64,000 nt of DNA, taken from Bursaphelenchus xylophilus. Taxonomy: Eukaryota; Nematoda; Chromadorea; Rhabditida; Aphelenchoididae. A program made the translations under genes and the position numbers. A model generated the notes under the pieces. The model did not search any database. It saw nothing but the letters and a program-made list of their open reading frames with translations, and was not told where the DNA came from. Position 1 is the first letter of the stretch; each line of letters starts with the position of its first letter. Below, in pieces: positions 21,667 through 33,100 of the stretch. The DNA lies in contig CAJFCV020000001.1 in NCBI GenBank assembly GCA_904066235.2, positions 7,936,001 to 8,000,000 of the forward strand, written 5' to 3'.

Positions 21667-22354
21667 ATGGTTGCCGGAAAGAAAGCCCCAGCTCCTAAAG
21701 CTGCTAAAGACGTGAAGGGAGCCGCCAAGACCCCTGCTCCAGCTGCCAAGTCAGCTCCCAAACCAACTCCCGTTGAGGTCAAGGCCCCAGCCCCTAAACC
21801 AGCTGCCCCCAAGCCTGCCGCGGCCCCCAAGCCTGCCGCTGCCCCAAAGGCTGTCGCCCCTAAGGCCATCCAGAAGCCAAAGGTCCAGAAGAAGAAGACC
21901 GGTGGAAAGAAGAAGAAGCAGGTCGTCAAGTACGTCATTGAGTGCAAGAACCCCGTAGAAGATGGTATCCTAAAGACTGCTGCCTTTGTAAGTGCCTCCT
22001 TCTTATCTCGTTATTAGGGTTGAGAGACCTACCTACCTCCAAATGGGTTTAGAGATACCTTCTCTAATAAATCCCGTTTGATTTTAGGAAGAGTTCTTGA
22101 AGGACCGTGTAAAGGTAAATGGAAAGACCGGACAATTGGCCCAGAACGGTGTTTCCATCACCTCGACCAAGACTGCCGTCACATTGACTTCTGATGGGGA
22201 TTTCTCGAAGAGGTATCTGAAGTATCTTTCTAAGAAGTACCTGAAGAAGAACTCTCTTCGAGATTGGCTCCGTGTTGTTGCTTCAAGCAAAGACACCTAT
22301 GAACTCCGATACTTCCAGATCAACCAAGATGAGGAATTGGAAGGTGATGAGTAA
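21667..22354 (+). CDS. RPL22: Large-subunit ribosomal protein eL22 with histone-like N-terminal tail
   Basis: A cytosolic 60S ribosomal protein. Two exons (21667-21987 and 22088-22354) encode 195 aa. Residues 1-85 are an Ala/Lys/Pro-rich extension ending in a basic cluster ([13 protein letters not shown]). The eL22 domain begins at [14 protein letters not shown] and includes [17 protein letters not shown], then [20 protein letters not shown], then the acidic end EELEGDE. Typical eL22 is near 128 aa, so the extra length is all N-terminal. Similar Ala/Lys-rich tails are known in Drosophila RpL22. The ATG context CACCATGG is strong, and a TTTACAG acceptor lies a few bases upstream with no visible 5' exon, hinting at trans-splicing. 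Confidence 0.97.
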
Positions 22355-22522
22355 AATTTCGATATTTTTGTTGTTTGTTACTTCATAAACTTGATTATGT
22401 TGCGTCTTTGGCATTTATCAGAGGTCACTGTCGGGGATCCGTGCTCAACGGTGGCGAATGTATTTTTGTGGTGGTCGCAGGATTGGGCGGGCTAAAGGCC
22501 GTGTTTTTAGTTACCTCTTGTG

Positions 22523-22955
22523 ATGAGTGATGTTCCGCCAGTGGATTGTCTTGACCTCAGTGACTTCCAGGTATATAAAAATTAATTCTTAGATTGTCCG
22601 TCTTTAGAGGGTGATCAACAAGTTACGAGACCTCGAGGACAAGGTATCATTGAGGTTGAATTGTGAGCTCCCGACCTATTCCTTCCCGAAAAATGCCAAA
22701 GAAATTTGCGAACGATTTCAGAAGGAATTGGCGGAGATCCGACGCCAGAGATTAAATGTCATGTACAATTGTTTGCGAGAAAATCAACAGTTTGTTAACC
22801 TTAGGAAAGACAAGGAGGAGGGACAGCCATTGTTGACTACAATCATGGGTAATCTCAGATTCATTAGGAACGAGGAAACCGTAGATGAAATCATCAGAGC
22901 TCAGACCGATCAAACTGCCAATGAGCGATGCAAGAAGGCCGAACTCAACCCATAG
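22523..22955 (+). CDS. MIX23: MIX23/CCDC58 mitochondrial intermembrane-space protein
   Basis: MIX23 is a small conserved protein of the mitochondrial intermembrane space linked to protein import. Exons 22523-22570 and 22608-22955, split by a 37-nt intron, encode 131 aa. The family pattern is visible: VDCLDLSDFQ at the start, helical RVINKLRDLEDKVSLRLN with LPTYSF, KEICERFQKELAEIRRQRLNVMYNC in the middle, and ANERCK at the end, matching the NERCR block of the human protein. The ATG follows a TTTTTAG acceptor by 11 nt. It is 168 bp downstream of RPL22 on the same strand, so an operon is possible. Confidence 0.85.
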
Positions 22956-23073
22956 ATTTGACTAGTTGCCAATTTAACAGTTTTTGTATAATTTATTGTT
23001 ATATAAAACGAGAAGACTTCATAAACTTGATATTAGCCAAATTCGCATTAAATACGGTATAAACAATCACAGG

Positions 23074-24123
23074 TTATGAAGCTTTCCCATTGGTTACTTC
23101 CGATCCCTTGGTGCCATTCGTGTGGTCGATCCGTTGGGATTTTGAGGAAACTGGGAAACTATTAGTCTCCGTCTTAAATTGTAGATGCTTTATGGCTTCC
23201 ATCTGATTATCAAGAAAGCTGAATTTCTCACTGAGTAGCGCACTCTTTGCTTCAGCGGTGAAGAGTAATGACTGTACTGATATTATAGAGGTTTCTAATT
23301 CCATTAAAGCCATTCTAGACTTGTGTAGCTTCTCCTGGGTCCTCTTAAGTTCTAACTGTGATGACTCTGCTCCGAGACTTTTCCTTAATGACGAGCAATT
23401 ACTCGGTTTGTAGAAAAGATGGTACTTCGCTTCATCAAATGGTCGGACAGAGGGAACTGGTATATGAATGCTAGACTAAAAGCAAATATTGCACTTTATG
23501 AAAGCGTTACCTTGGCCTCTTTGCTATCTTGGGGCGGACTTGTGGCAACGTCCATAGGTTCGTCGCATCTTGAAGTCAAAGCTTCTTGTGGTAATACCGG
23601 GGGCGGAGGTGCTTGTGGTAATAACGGGCTTGCAGTTGGAATAGATGTTTGTGATGGTAAGTGAGGCAACCCTTGAGTGGGAACATCTTTTGGAGAATCT
23701 TTGTCTGCGGGTATAAAAGGTCTCTTTATAGGGGGACCTTCCAATCCCGTAGATTCCTCCCTCTCTCGAACTTTTGAGGGATTGTAACTGTTTCTTCCTT
23801 GAAAGGGTGATTGGAGGCTTCCTGCGCTTTCCTTGGATGCATTGTGATGATAGCTTGTTGACGGTTTTGCGTTATCTAAAAAATAAATATATGAAAAAGA
23901 AATATGTCATTAATTTATGTGAAGGGTACTTACCATGTGTTAGGGGTTGTCTATGCCGATCTTTCTCCTCTGTTATTTTCTTCTCGTATTCTCTCCACAC
24001 ACTTGGTTTTTCCCACTGGGAAATTTCGGTTTCGTGATTGTAATAATACTTTTTGCCGCTAGAGCTGGTCTGCTCGCTCCATGGCCCGACCTCACGAAGC
24101 TTACCAGAGGAGCGTTCTTTCAT
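23074..24123 (-). CDS. WAC: WW-domain coiled-coil adaptor, WAC-like
   Basis: WAC is a nuclear adaptor that recruits the RNF20/40 H2B ubiquitin ligase to RNA polymerase II and also acts in autophagy. Three exons (24123-23934, 23875-23511, 23475-23074) encode 318 aa. Residues 10-45 are a WW domain, [20 protein letters not shown] then EISQWEKP, very close to the WAC WW sequence. A Pro/Ser-rich linker follows. The C-terminal third is a coiled coil ([20 protein letters not shown] and onward), as in WAC. The protein is about half the human length. Introns are 58 and 35 nt. The C-terminal region is less conserved, so a different WW protein remains possible. Confidence 0.75.
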
Positions 24124-24387
24124 TTTCCGAATAGAAATTAAATTATAATTCTTTAAAACATTATACCGACGTTTGTGCAAAATTATTTTCGTATGGCTTT
24201 ACTTTCTTCGGGCGCACGTCGCGGGTCGTTTGGTTACGTTTGTATTGATTTTCCTTTGACGTACAAATGCAACTTCGCACCTGTTTTTTAGATTTATTGT
24301 GCAAATCGGGGCCATTATATGTATATATATAGGGAATAAAATATCAATTATTATATTCCTTCAGACTTGCAACAACTTAGAAACATG

Positions 24388-24832
24388 TTATTCTTTAGAT
24401 CTCACCGTGGGTGAAAGGAAGAACCCTTCCAAAGTCTTGTCCATGTTTCCGAAAATCTAAAATAAGTTACGCAGTTGTTGCTGAATCCCACCTTTTTCCT
24501 GTCGGTTTTCACATACTGGTCTTCTCGTAGAGGGCAGTTGATGGACTCTTCTGTCATACTGAACAAGGGTTCAACTGCCTAGATAGGAATAATCGTAAAT
24601 ATTTCAACAATATTAAACTTACCTCGGCATTTCTTTTGAATATCTTGTTTGCGAGATGAACATCTTCTTCTAGCATCTTCACTTCGGTTTCGTTGATAAA
24701 CTTTAGCCCAGAGATCTTTTCCAATGTGTTTAATTGTTTCTCGGTCAACTAAATTTTTTTTAAACCTTACTCAACGCTTACTTTCACACTTGTTGTTTTT
24801 GCAACAGCAGAAATGGAGAGATTTGGAAACAT
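24388..24832 (-). CDS. GATC: Glutamyl-tRNA(Gln) amidotransferase subunit C, mitochondrial
   Basis: GatC stabilises the GatCAB enzyme that makes Gln-tRNA(Gln) in mitochondria. Four small exons (24832-24782, 24748-24623, 24578-24492, 24456-24388) encode 110 aa. The core KLTEKQLNTLEKISGLKF, then EVKMLEEDVHLANKI, is the GatC helical hairpin. AVEPLFSMTEE matches the conserved VEP(M/L) motif. CPLREDQY and the ending EGFFLSPTV match the family's LRxD and FFxxP blocks. The first residues could be a short mitochondrial presequence. It starts about 830 bp from the divergent COPS7 start. The assignment rests on motifs because the protein is short. Confidence 0.8.
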
Positions 24833-25018
24833 TTTTTTCGAATTTGAACATCGAAAAACAAACAGTTTGGTGCACGGCAAGATAGACATCATCGAGTTTT
24901 ACAAAATTTCTGTTCAATAGCTATAGATGCTCTAAAAAAGATTTTGTTTGTCTGATAAATCAATATTGTAAACGCAACATTTTTATTTTTTTTATAAAAA
25001 AAGTTTTTTATAAAAAAA

Positions 25019-25252
25019 CAGGGGTGGCAAACGGGCCTCTTTTTCCAAATTTCAGGCCCGGGGCCCGGCCCGGCAAAATCCCAGGCCCGGCCCGGCACGG
25101 TTCAAAATTTTGCAGGCCCGGCCGGGCCGGGCCTGAAAATGGCTCAGGCCCGCGGCCCGGTAAAAAGCAGGCCCGGCTCAAAATTTGTCAGGCCCGGCCC
25201 GATCGGGCCTAAACGGGCCGGGCCTGGCCGGCCCGGCCCGGTGGCCACCCCT
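25019..25252. mobile_element. GGCCCGG-rich element with CAGGGGTGGC ends
   Basis: The ends CAGGGGTGGCAAAC and GTGGCCACCCCTG are inverted copies of the hAT-like CAGGGGTG type. The 230-bp interior is built from GGCCCGGCCCGG units in an AT-rich genome. A second, inverted copy is at 63591-63730, and both share CCTCTTTTT near the same end. No clear 8-bp duplication is seen. Confidence 0.7.
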
Positions 25253-25429
25253 GTGAAACCGTTAATCCGATTGGAATTTACCCACGGGCTCGATCCTTCT
25301 TGGCACAGAACTCTTTTTTAACATCGGAACAATACATAGGTTTAGTCTTAATCCAATTTGATATTTTACGGCTTGTCAAGACACCAGAGTTCCTTTTAGC
25401 TCAAAACAAAATTTTTTTTAGTCAAAAAG

Positions 25430-25595
25430 CACTTGCATGGTGTTGCGAGATATGTTCTGAGTGGTTTTTCCCCCTTACAAACCAAAATTGGGCAGGGAAT
25501 TTTTACATATTCTTGTTCAGCATAATTTTGCGGATTTTTGATATATATCTCGCCCTGTAATTCCATACCCCATATAAATGCTTTCCTAGTTAAAT
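25430..25595. repeat. Diverged fragment of the CAAGG-end element
   Basis: CAAAATTGGGCAGGGAATTT, then ATATATCTCGCCCTGTA and CCCCATATAAATGCTTTCCT, align with the right half of the element at 3983-4575. It lies just upstream of COPS7. Confidence 0.55.
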
Positions 25596-25661
25596 TAATT
25601 TTGCATTTCCAATCTGAATAATCTAGTCTAGGAGTATAAATAATTGTAGCAAGTGCCGAGG

Positions 25662-26893
25662 ATGGATCCTAAGAACAAAGAAGTGTTAATTGGTCTTGTC
25701 GAGAAGTCTCCCGTCATTGAATATGCGGAGCTTCACAAGGCCTTTGGCACCGACAAAGACCGAGTGATGGAAAACATTATTGTGGAAGCGATCTACGAAG
25801 GAGCCATACTGGTAAGACTACATTTTTTCTGGTTTATTCTTTAGGGGCAACTTGATCCAAAAAATAGAGTCCTCGAGGTTCAAGACTGGCAAGCCACTGT
25901 CCCATCGAATGTGAACGCTCTGAGAGACGTGTTGTCTGAATGGAGGGATCATTGTAAAGGCCTTTTGCGAACATTAGAAGAAGTTGCGAACAGGTAAATT
26001 AACTGCAAACACACCGAATGAGACCGGGTAATGATCGAACTTCGTAGCCAATGAACGTTACAAAAACTTTTTGAGTAGCTAGCGAGAGATTTTTTTGCCG
26101 TTTGGCTGGCTAAAACATTGGATTGGTTAGCCAGTGTTAGAACCGCTGTGGAGTCTCGAAAAAATAACCAAAGGGGGTTCGAGTATGCTAGATTTAAAAA
26201 GTTGGGATGGCTGTAAAATGATTGGCATGTCGACTAAATGGCGGGCCCACACTTGCGGGCAACCACCTTGCGGGCAGCTTGAAATACCACGGATATTCTG
26301 CGGACATGTTATGAAATCAGCCAAAATTTGCTTACAACTGGAAATTCATACGATGGTCTTCACGATTAGATGTTGCGTATTAAGTTTCCAGGTGTATAAG
26401 TGGCTTGAATAGCCATCATAAGCTTATTCAGGCATTTTTTACCATTTTTTGAAAACAAACTCCCATAACTTTGAAAGCAGTGGATGAATTTAATGGATTT
26501 GTGTACTTATCCGTACCAGGGAGTTGTCAATGTAAAATTTCTATCGTACTACGTAGATTACGGCAGGAAAATCGTAATTCTAATCAAAAAAAAATTGGCT
26601 GCCCGCAGAGAGGTTGCCCGCAAGTGTCGCGACGCCCGACTAAATTCGATGGCTTGCCATTTGTGGAATCCCAACAAAGATTTTGCTGTATTTACACGAT
26701 TGATCCTTTTGTATTTAGAGCCAACGAAGACGCTCACAAATTGAAAGAAGATGACGAAAGGATGGAGAAACTAATTGAGAGCAAGAGAGAGGAGCTGGAC
26801 CATATTGGCCGAAATCCCCGTCACGACGACCGTATGGCCAGAGCGTTCAAACGGACAAAGAATTTGCCTGCGAATGGTAAACGAGGACATTAA
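25662..26893 (+). CDS. COPS7: COP9 signalosome subunit 7, short form (C-terminal PCI half)
   Basis: CSN7 is a PCI subunit of the COP9 signalosome, which removes NEDD8 from cullins. Exons 25662-25811, 25845-25993 and 26719-26893 encode 157 aa. VMENIIVEAIYEGAIL then GQLDPKNRVLEVQDW matches the winged-helix part of the CSN7 PCI domain ([20 protein letters not shown] in human). The C-terminal helix (SEWRDHCKGLLRTLEEVANR) and basic tail also fit. About 150 N-terminal residues of the usual 260-275 are absent. An in-frame TAG lies 13 bp upstream of the ATG, directly before CAAGTGCC, so TTGTAG could be a splice acceptor. The upstream 600 bp is mostly repeats, with no exon seen. Intron 2 (725 bp) holds a repeat. 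Confidence 0.8.
26030..26690. mobile_element. Repeat with inverted TTGCGGGCA arms in the COPS7 intron
   Basis: ACTTGCGGGCAACCACCTTG at about 26251 faces GAGGTTGCCCGCAAGTGTCG at about 26608, an inverted pair about 360 bp apart. The flank 26060-26175 has the CTAGCCAA/GGTTAGCCAG motifs seen in the FAS1-gene intron repeat (8800-9290). Ends are not resolved. Confidence 0.55.
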
Positions 26894-27157
26894 AGGCGAT
26901 ATTTGCAAGGATACTCAACCGCACGTTTATATTCTCCATAGGCGTTTCTTCAGAGCGGGTTATAAAAGGTGTCAGGCACTCTACTCACCTAATTTTATTA
27001 TTTTATTTTCAATAAAAAATAAACAACAAACTTAGCGAATATTATAGCAAACAAAACATTAGGTCCGGAGCGACATAAGGACACGTGAGTGGGCCTTGAG
27101 GTCTTCAATAACATATTCATGAAGGTATAAGGTGAGTTTTATGGTTAACGAACGGAA

Positions 27158-30100
27158 TTACGAAGAGCAAATCTTATAGTGGAATTTGGAGTCGATGAAT
27201 TTTCTGAGTTCAGGGCAATTAAAGACCACAGGGCCATGGAAGGGAATCCTAACTTCAGCCTCGTCCTCCAAGCGGAGCAACTTCTCGAAGTCAACAATCC
27301 TTGAAGCCTCCGAATTTCCTTGCCGGAAGCATTCGATATGGTAATGACCTGCGTTATGTGTCGGCGAGATCTTCACCGAGTACTTAGAAACCCTAAAAGT
27401 CAACACATTAAGTATGATCCAAGGTACTAGTATTTATGTCCAGAAAGCGTGTAGCAATCTTTTCCGTCTTTTACTGCGGCTAGCCGTCGCAAAGCGATGA
27501 TGGGCGATTTTTTTCAATCTGACGTCGAATTGCCGTCACTTGCGTCACTTTGGTTAAATTGTAAATTTTGATATGACTAGAAAGCATTCAAATGCGAGTT
27601 TAACATGGACTACGATGAATAATACCGTCTATACATATGAGTCGTAACTAGTTTTACTGCTTATTTCATCCGTCGTTTTGCCAAGAAGGGGCAACTTAGT
27701 TCAACTTGAAATTGAAATGACAGAACAATTTGACATGGCAAAAATGACTGCAATTTGACAACGTGACTGACGCATCAAATTGACGAATAAACAAACCTAA
27801 GATTAGGCCAATTTTATAGATACCCGAAATTCCGGGTATTTACCCGGGAATATCCCTTTTTCTCTCTAGTTTCAGACAATGAAATGCACGAGCCTTATAT
27901 TCCAATTGCACAGTGCGGAAAGCTTCGCGAACAAAAGTCTATGAATTTTATGGAAAATCTAGGATAACCGGCCATCATAATAAACCAAAAAGTGGGAAAC
28001 GCCTGGAAAATGAACAGCACAAAAACTCACTGCTTAGGTGTTGTAGGGTCGTCCAGAAAAAGAAGTTTTTTGCGGATAAGTTTATCTGCGTTCAAGAGAA
28101 TTCCCTCCTTTTTCTCAAAAGCTTTTTCTTTCTTCTTAATGAACTTCTTCACTTTTGTACTCTCCTGTTGAGACGGTGAGATCGATGGGATGCTTAAAAT
28201 ACACAATACTCGAACTCAAACTTCTTGCATACCCTCCAATAATGCTCTTAATACATCCGCTCTCATACGCCTCAAACAGTTCCATTTGTGCTTGCATTTC
28301 TTTCTTGGTCCTTTCACTGTAGCCGAGAACATTCTGGAGATCTCTGATTTGGACCAACCGGCTCTCACGGCGTTCCCTGTCATTCCTAATGTCCTAAACC
28401 AGCAGTTGTAAATTTCATGGGCACTTACTTGACCAATGGCGCGAAGGATTTCGGAAAAGTCGGATGAAGCGTTAATAATTCCTTGCTTTGAAAGTAAGGT
28501 CAGATTCATGGCCAGCCTGGCTTGAAGAGCGTGTGCTTCCTCCAGATTCTCATCGCTGACCCCTTTGAGAGTACAATTCTCGATCAATTCTTTCACCGAA
28601 TCGCCCGACAAGCTCAATCTCAAGAGCTTCACAACCAAAAGCTTGGTTCTGAAAGCTGATTATTAAAACGCAATTCTCCCTACTCCAGCTTCACATCCCC
28701 GGCAAGCCGATCGTCATTCAGCCGTGCTTCTGGAAGTGCTCTAAGATGTAAGTCAATCACATTTGGAAGATGTTCGAGGGTTTCTGTACAGGGAGGACGA
28801 AGATCTTTGAATAAAGAAAATAGCTGGCTCTCCCTGTCCGCTTCAAAGTCATCAGCATGAACAGCCAGTTTATCGGCCAAGAATGAGAGCGACGTTTTTT
28901 GGACCTTGATGGTAGTGGATGGAAGTTCAAGAAGTTGTGCGTAGTGGCCAAGCCCATACAGAAGGACAGGAGGTTTGTCTTTATTCCGTAGCAAATGAGT
29001 TTGTGCGACGTCTCTATAAAGTAATGGGGGTTACTGCCCTTAGGGGGGCGCCCTTACGGGGAACGTACGGAGTGGGAACGTAGGTGGCCTTTACGGGGTC
29101 AAGGCAAATCTTGGGTTGCCGGGTCCCGGGGCATAAATAATTTTATTTTTTCAACTACTGACTACTTTTTATCAGTCGGTCGGGAAAATAACGGCGGGTC
29201 GTCGGAGCAAAACGTCTCGCCTCGTCGAAAAAAGGGGTGCAGTCGTGCACCAAAGTCCCAGCCAGAGATTGCCACGGCTCCGGAGCCGGCTCTTGGCTCC
29301 GGCTCTCAGCGGCTCCGGCTCCGTGCCGGGAGCCAGAGCCGGAAATTTTGGGGTCGGCTCCGGCTCCCGAACCCAAAGCCGGAGCCAGGCTTCCCAGCGG
29401 TCGTAAAAGTAAAAATTTCGTGATCTTGTTAAACCAAATTGCTTGAAAAAAACACTGCGGAGGATGTGACTTGACTGCAAAAAAGTTGGCTGTATGATAT
29501 CTGGCACTAATAGCTTTTACTTTTGGAAAAATATTTAAAAAAAAACATATTGCATAGGAGCCGGGATTCGGAGCCGGAGGCCTATTTAAATTTTGCACGG
29601 AGCCAAGAGCCGGAGCCAAAATTTTGACCGTGGCAATCTCTGGTCCCAGCTGCGGCTTGCCGTTGCAAATAAGCATGGATGCAAACCGGGCCAGCCTGGC
29701 CCGGGCTTGGAAAATTTTGAAAGCCCGGCCCGGAAAACTTTGATACTAGGTTGGGAATAGACTTGGCTCTCGGGCCGGCCCGGCCCGAAAATTGAGAAGA
29801 AGTAAAAAACCTTAATTCGCTATTAGATGTGATATATTTTTCTTTACTATAACAACTAACAGTACATTTTTAAAGCAAAAAATTACTTATCAACGCATTG
29901 CCTTTCTAAAATTAATCAAAAAATTCCCGAGATCCGTTTTCAGACTACTAAAAATTGCCCCAAGATCAATGTTATAGAAGCAAAGGTGGAACCACGTTTA
30001 TCAAGGTTTTCAACTTCCAGATGATAGTGTTGCTTCACACGACTTCTTAATTGTGTTTTTAAGGATGTTGGTTACGTTTATTTTGAGTGTTTGTTCAAAA

Positions 30101-33100
30101 AATTACTACAAACACTAATATACATTAGTACTTAATAGATTTTACTAGTAAAATTACTTATTATTAGCTATTTTTGAATACTTCCTTGCTTTATTTTTAT
30201 AAAATTATGCTTACTGTGAGAAAAATATAAACCCCATTCCTAGCTTTGCGTTTTAATTTTATTGGCAGCCCAACTTTTCACTTTGAAATTCAGAATTTTA
30301 ATTTTGCCGGGCCGGCCCGGGCCGAAAGTTGCGGCCCGGAACAGGTCGGCCCGGCCCGTTTCAATTTTGCTTTGGCCCGGCCCGGCCCGAACACCGGCCC
30401 AGCCCGGCAGCCAAGTCTAGTTGGGAAGAAAGAAAGTGGGAAATGAAAAGAAAATTATGGCAAATTTTCGCAAAATGTAAACAAGAGTTTAGCAAACGCT
30501 GTGGAAGTACCTCAGAGTTTTCAACCATCTATTTTTTTCAAAAATTTTACAATATTACGTCATAAAAATAAGTCAGTAATTGAAAAAACAAAATTATTTA
30601 TGCTCCGGGACCCGGAATTTGCCTTGACCCCGTAAGGGCTCACCCCTACGTTCTCACCCCGTACGTTCTAACCCCGTAAGGGCGACCCCGTAAGGGTAAC
30701 GTCAGACATAAAACAAAAATAACTCACTGGAAAGCCTGCCCAATTTTTTCTAAATCATCTTGATAATCCGAGAGCCCAGGGAGACCAACCTGAAAGAGAT
30801 GCAAGCCCAAGAAAACGTTTCTTACATTTACTTCGAAAACAGATGCAAAGAGAACCTGCTGAACAAGGCCTAAGAATTCCTTGTGTTTCTCATCCAACTT
30901 AACATCGCATCCCAGCAGTTCGGCAGTTAATCTTTCAATTCGTAAATAAGGACCCAATCCCAATTCGTAGACCAAGGTCCTTTCGTGAAGCAAAACCTTA
31001 CGATGATCCATATCACTAAAGGTAACTAATTCTTCTTCCACCGTTCTTAGCAAGAAATCATGTGCAATCCTGAAGCACAAATATACATGCATAAAGTCAA
31101 TAGTCTTACGGCAATTCCACATCGCTAGCAAAAACGAATGCAATTTTTGAAGCCCATTTTATGACCAATCTGACAGAATCAGACACTTTCTGTTTCATTA
31201 ACTCATCGATGTTATGGAGTCCACGAGCTACAATATCTCGCATCAGAAGAAGTCCTGCACTGACCTCAAGGGAAAACTGAATAGATGCCATCTCTTTGAG
31301 AGCTTCACGAAGTGCCTGCGTTGAGCGAATACGGAAACATTCTGTACTCCTAAATACAAACTACCTCTCAAAAAAATTTACTTACCAAATGACGTCACTC
31401 ATAAAATCGGAGTAAATGAAATAATCAGGATCAAAGCTGAACTTTTCTCTACGGCTTTGGATATGGAAGGACAACAGATTACCGATGAAAATCATCATTG
31501 ACAATTCTTCCATTGGAGTCCTGCCATAATTATAGAGCTGGCCAAAGTGTTTGAAGAAGTTCTTGCTGGGATTGTGAGTAAGCACGGATTTCACAAAATG
31601 AGCCATTCTTCCGCTGTTAACCCTCAAGTAATACAAGAGAGTGCTGAGGGAATCGAAAAATTTCTTTTCATCACTTCTTTCCTTGGCTTTCTCATTCGCC
31701 TGAACCACGTCTTCTTTTTGTTTTTTGGCCGATTTTGGATCCGGGGTATGCTAAACTGTGTTTATCTCCAGCATTAATCGAACATACATTCAAACTTCTG
31801 AAGTTCTTAAGCAGTAAACCAATGTTCAACTCTGTATCTCGAAGTCTCCGATCCATGTCCATGTTCTGCTCGATTACCTTGCGGGCCTGGGACTTAAGGT
31901 CCTCCAATACTAAAACCCCGTATTTATCTAAACATTAACTTACAAATCTCTTCATCGTAAATATTCGAATTCTTTTGAAGAACGCTAATAAGTTTCCTAA
32001 CAGATTTTAGAGCGGGAACCGAGGCATTCACTGCAATATTACGACATTAAACACGGATTCACAGCCTACTCAGATCATAAAGCACTTCGTTGTCGCCCAA
32101 TGTCTTTAGGGCTTGCGTGACAGGGGTTTCCATCAGGATATTCTCATCCTCCAATCGTTTTTGGGCCTTGCCCACACATCTCTGCACATGGCAAATATAT
32201 AATTTACGAAAGTATAGGTTTCATAAACACGGCATGAGAAGAGATATTACCTGAAAATCTGTCACATCCAATGGCCAAGTCTGAGGATTGCTATTGGAAC
32301 TGGAAGAAGGAAGAATCCTCAGCTCTTCGTTCCCATTCTCATCTACCTGTTCGACTTTGAATTCTCCAAATTCGAATTCGTGTTTCATACAGTATAATCG
32401 TTTCTGTTTCTTTCCATCCGATTTCCTGATGAGTTCAGCATCCATACAATTGAACAGATTATGTAATTGATCTGGCTTCACTGGCTCTTCAATCAAGACG
32501 GAGATGTCTTCAACTATCTTATCAAAGTCCTTGCGGTTATTTGTCAACAAACCCTCATTCAAGGCGAACACTGAAAATAAAAATTGGGCCTCAAAAGAGG
32601 AAAAGAAAACAAATTTAACAAAATTAAAATTACTGCGGAGGGCGACTTTCTTCTCGGTCTCCACCTTCCAATTTACTTCCTTCACGACATCTGCGAGATG
32701 CAAGAAGACATGCTCAAGGAGAAGATCGTCCTCATGAAAAATATAATTCAAATAGAAATCCTCGTTCCGTTCATCAAACTGCCCGGAAGATCGTCTCAAA
32801 ATGGACAATAAAACGTTGCCATCTTTCTCAAACACGGCCGTCCGGACTGAAAAAAAGATGAGAAAAATCTGTAAGGAAGTAACATCCAGACAACTCAACT
32901 CTCAAAAATATTGTATGATTGTTACAACACTTGTCATCAGCTGAAATATACCACAAACCCCCACAATTTGATATAAACTTACAGTAAAACAAATCTGCTT
33001 GAAAAACAAGTTCGTCAAGACCAAAGCCATAAAGCAAAGGTGCGTCGACATTCGAGTAATACTGGATTAAGTTTTCAGCATAGCGTTCGGAAAATTCTGG

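Larger units (their letters stand above)
29030..30715. mobile_element. 1.7-kb element with CTTACGGGG inverted arms in an IQGAP intron
   Basis: The left arm (29030-29150: GCGCCCTTACGGGGAACGTA, GGGGTCAAGGCAAAT, GGGTCCCGGGGCATAAATAA) is repeated inverted at 30595-30712. Between the arms are nested elements: a CAGTC-type MITE fragment, the 380-bp element at 29263-29642, and the GGCCCGG element at 29745-30425. Related GC-rich arms occur at 55300-55375 and 56150-56205. Confidence 0.7.

Noticed and set aside
21654..21947. 97-codon Ala/Gly-rich ORF on the minus strand
   Set aside because: It is the shadow of the Ala/Pro/Lys tail of RPL22 on the opposite strand.
25024..25321. Pro/Gly/Arg-rich collagen-like ORFs
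   Set aside because: Produced by GGCCCGG blocks of a transposon in several frames; not coding.
29155..29676. 173-codon ORF on the minus strand in an IQGAP intron
   Set aside because: It spans a MITE, an hAT element and its duplications; the Pro/Glu-rich part is the GGCTCCGG array.
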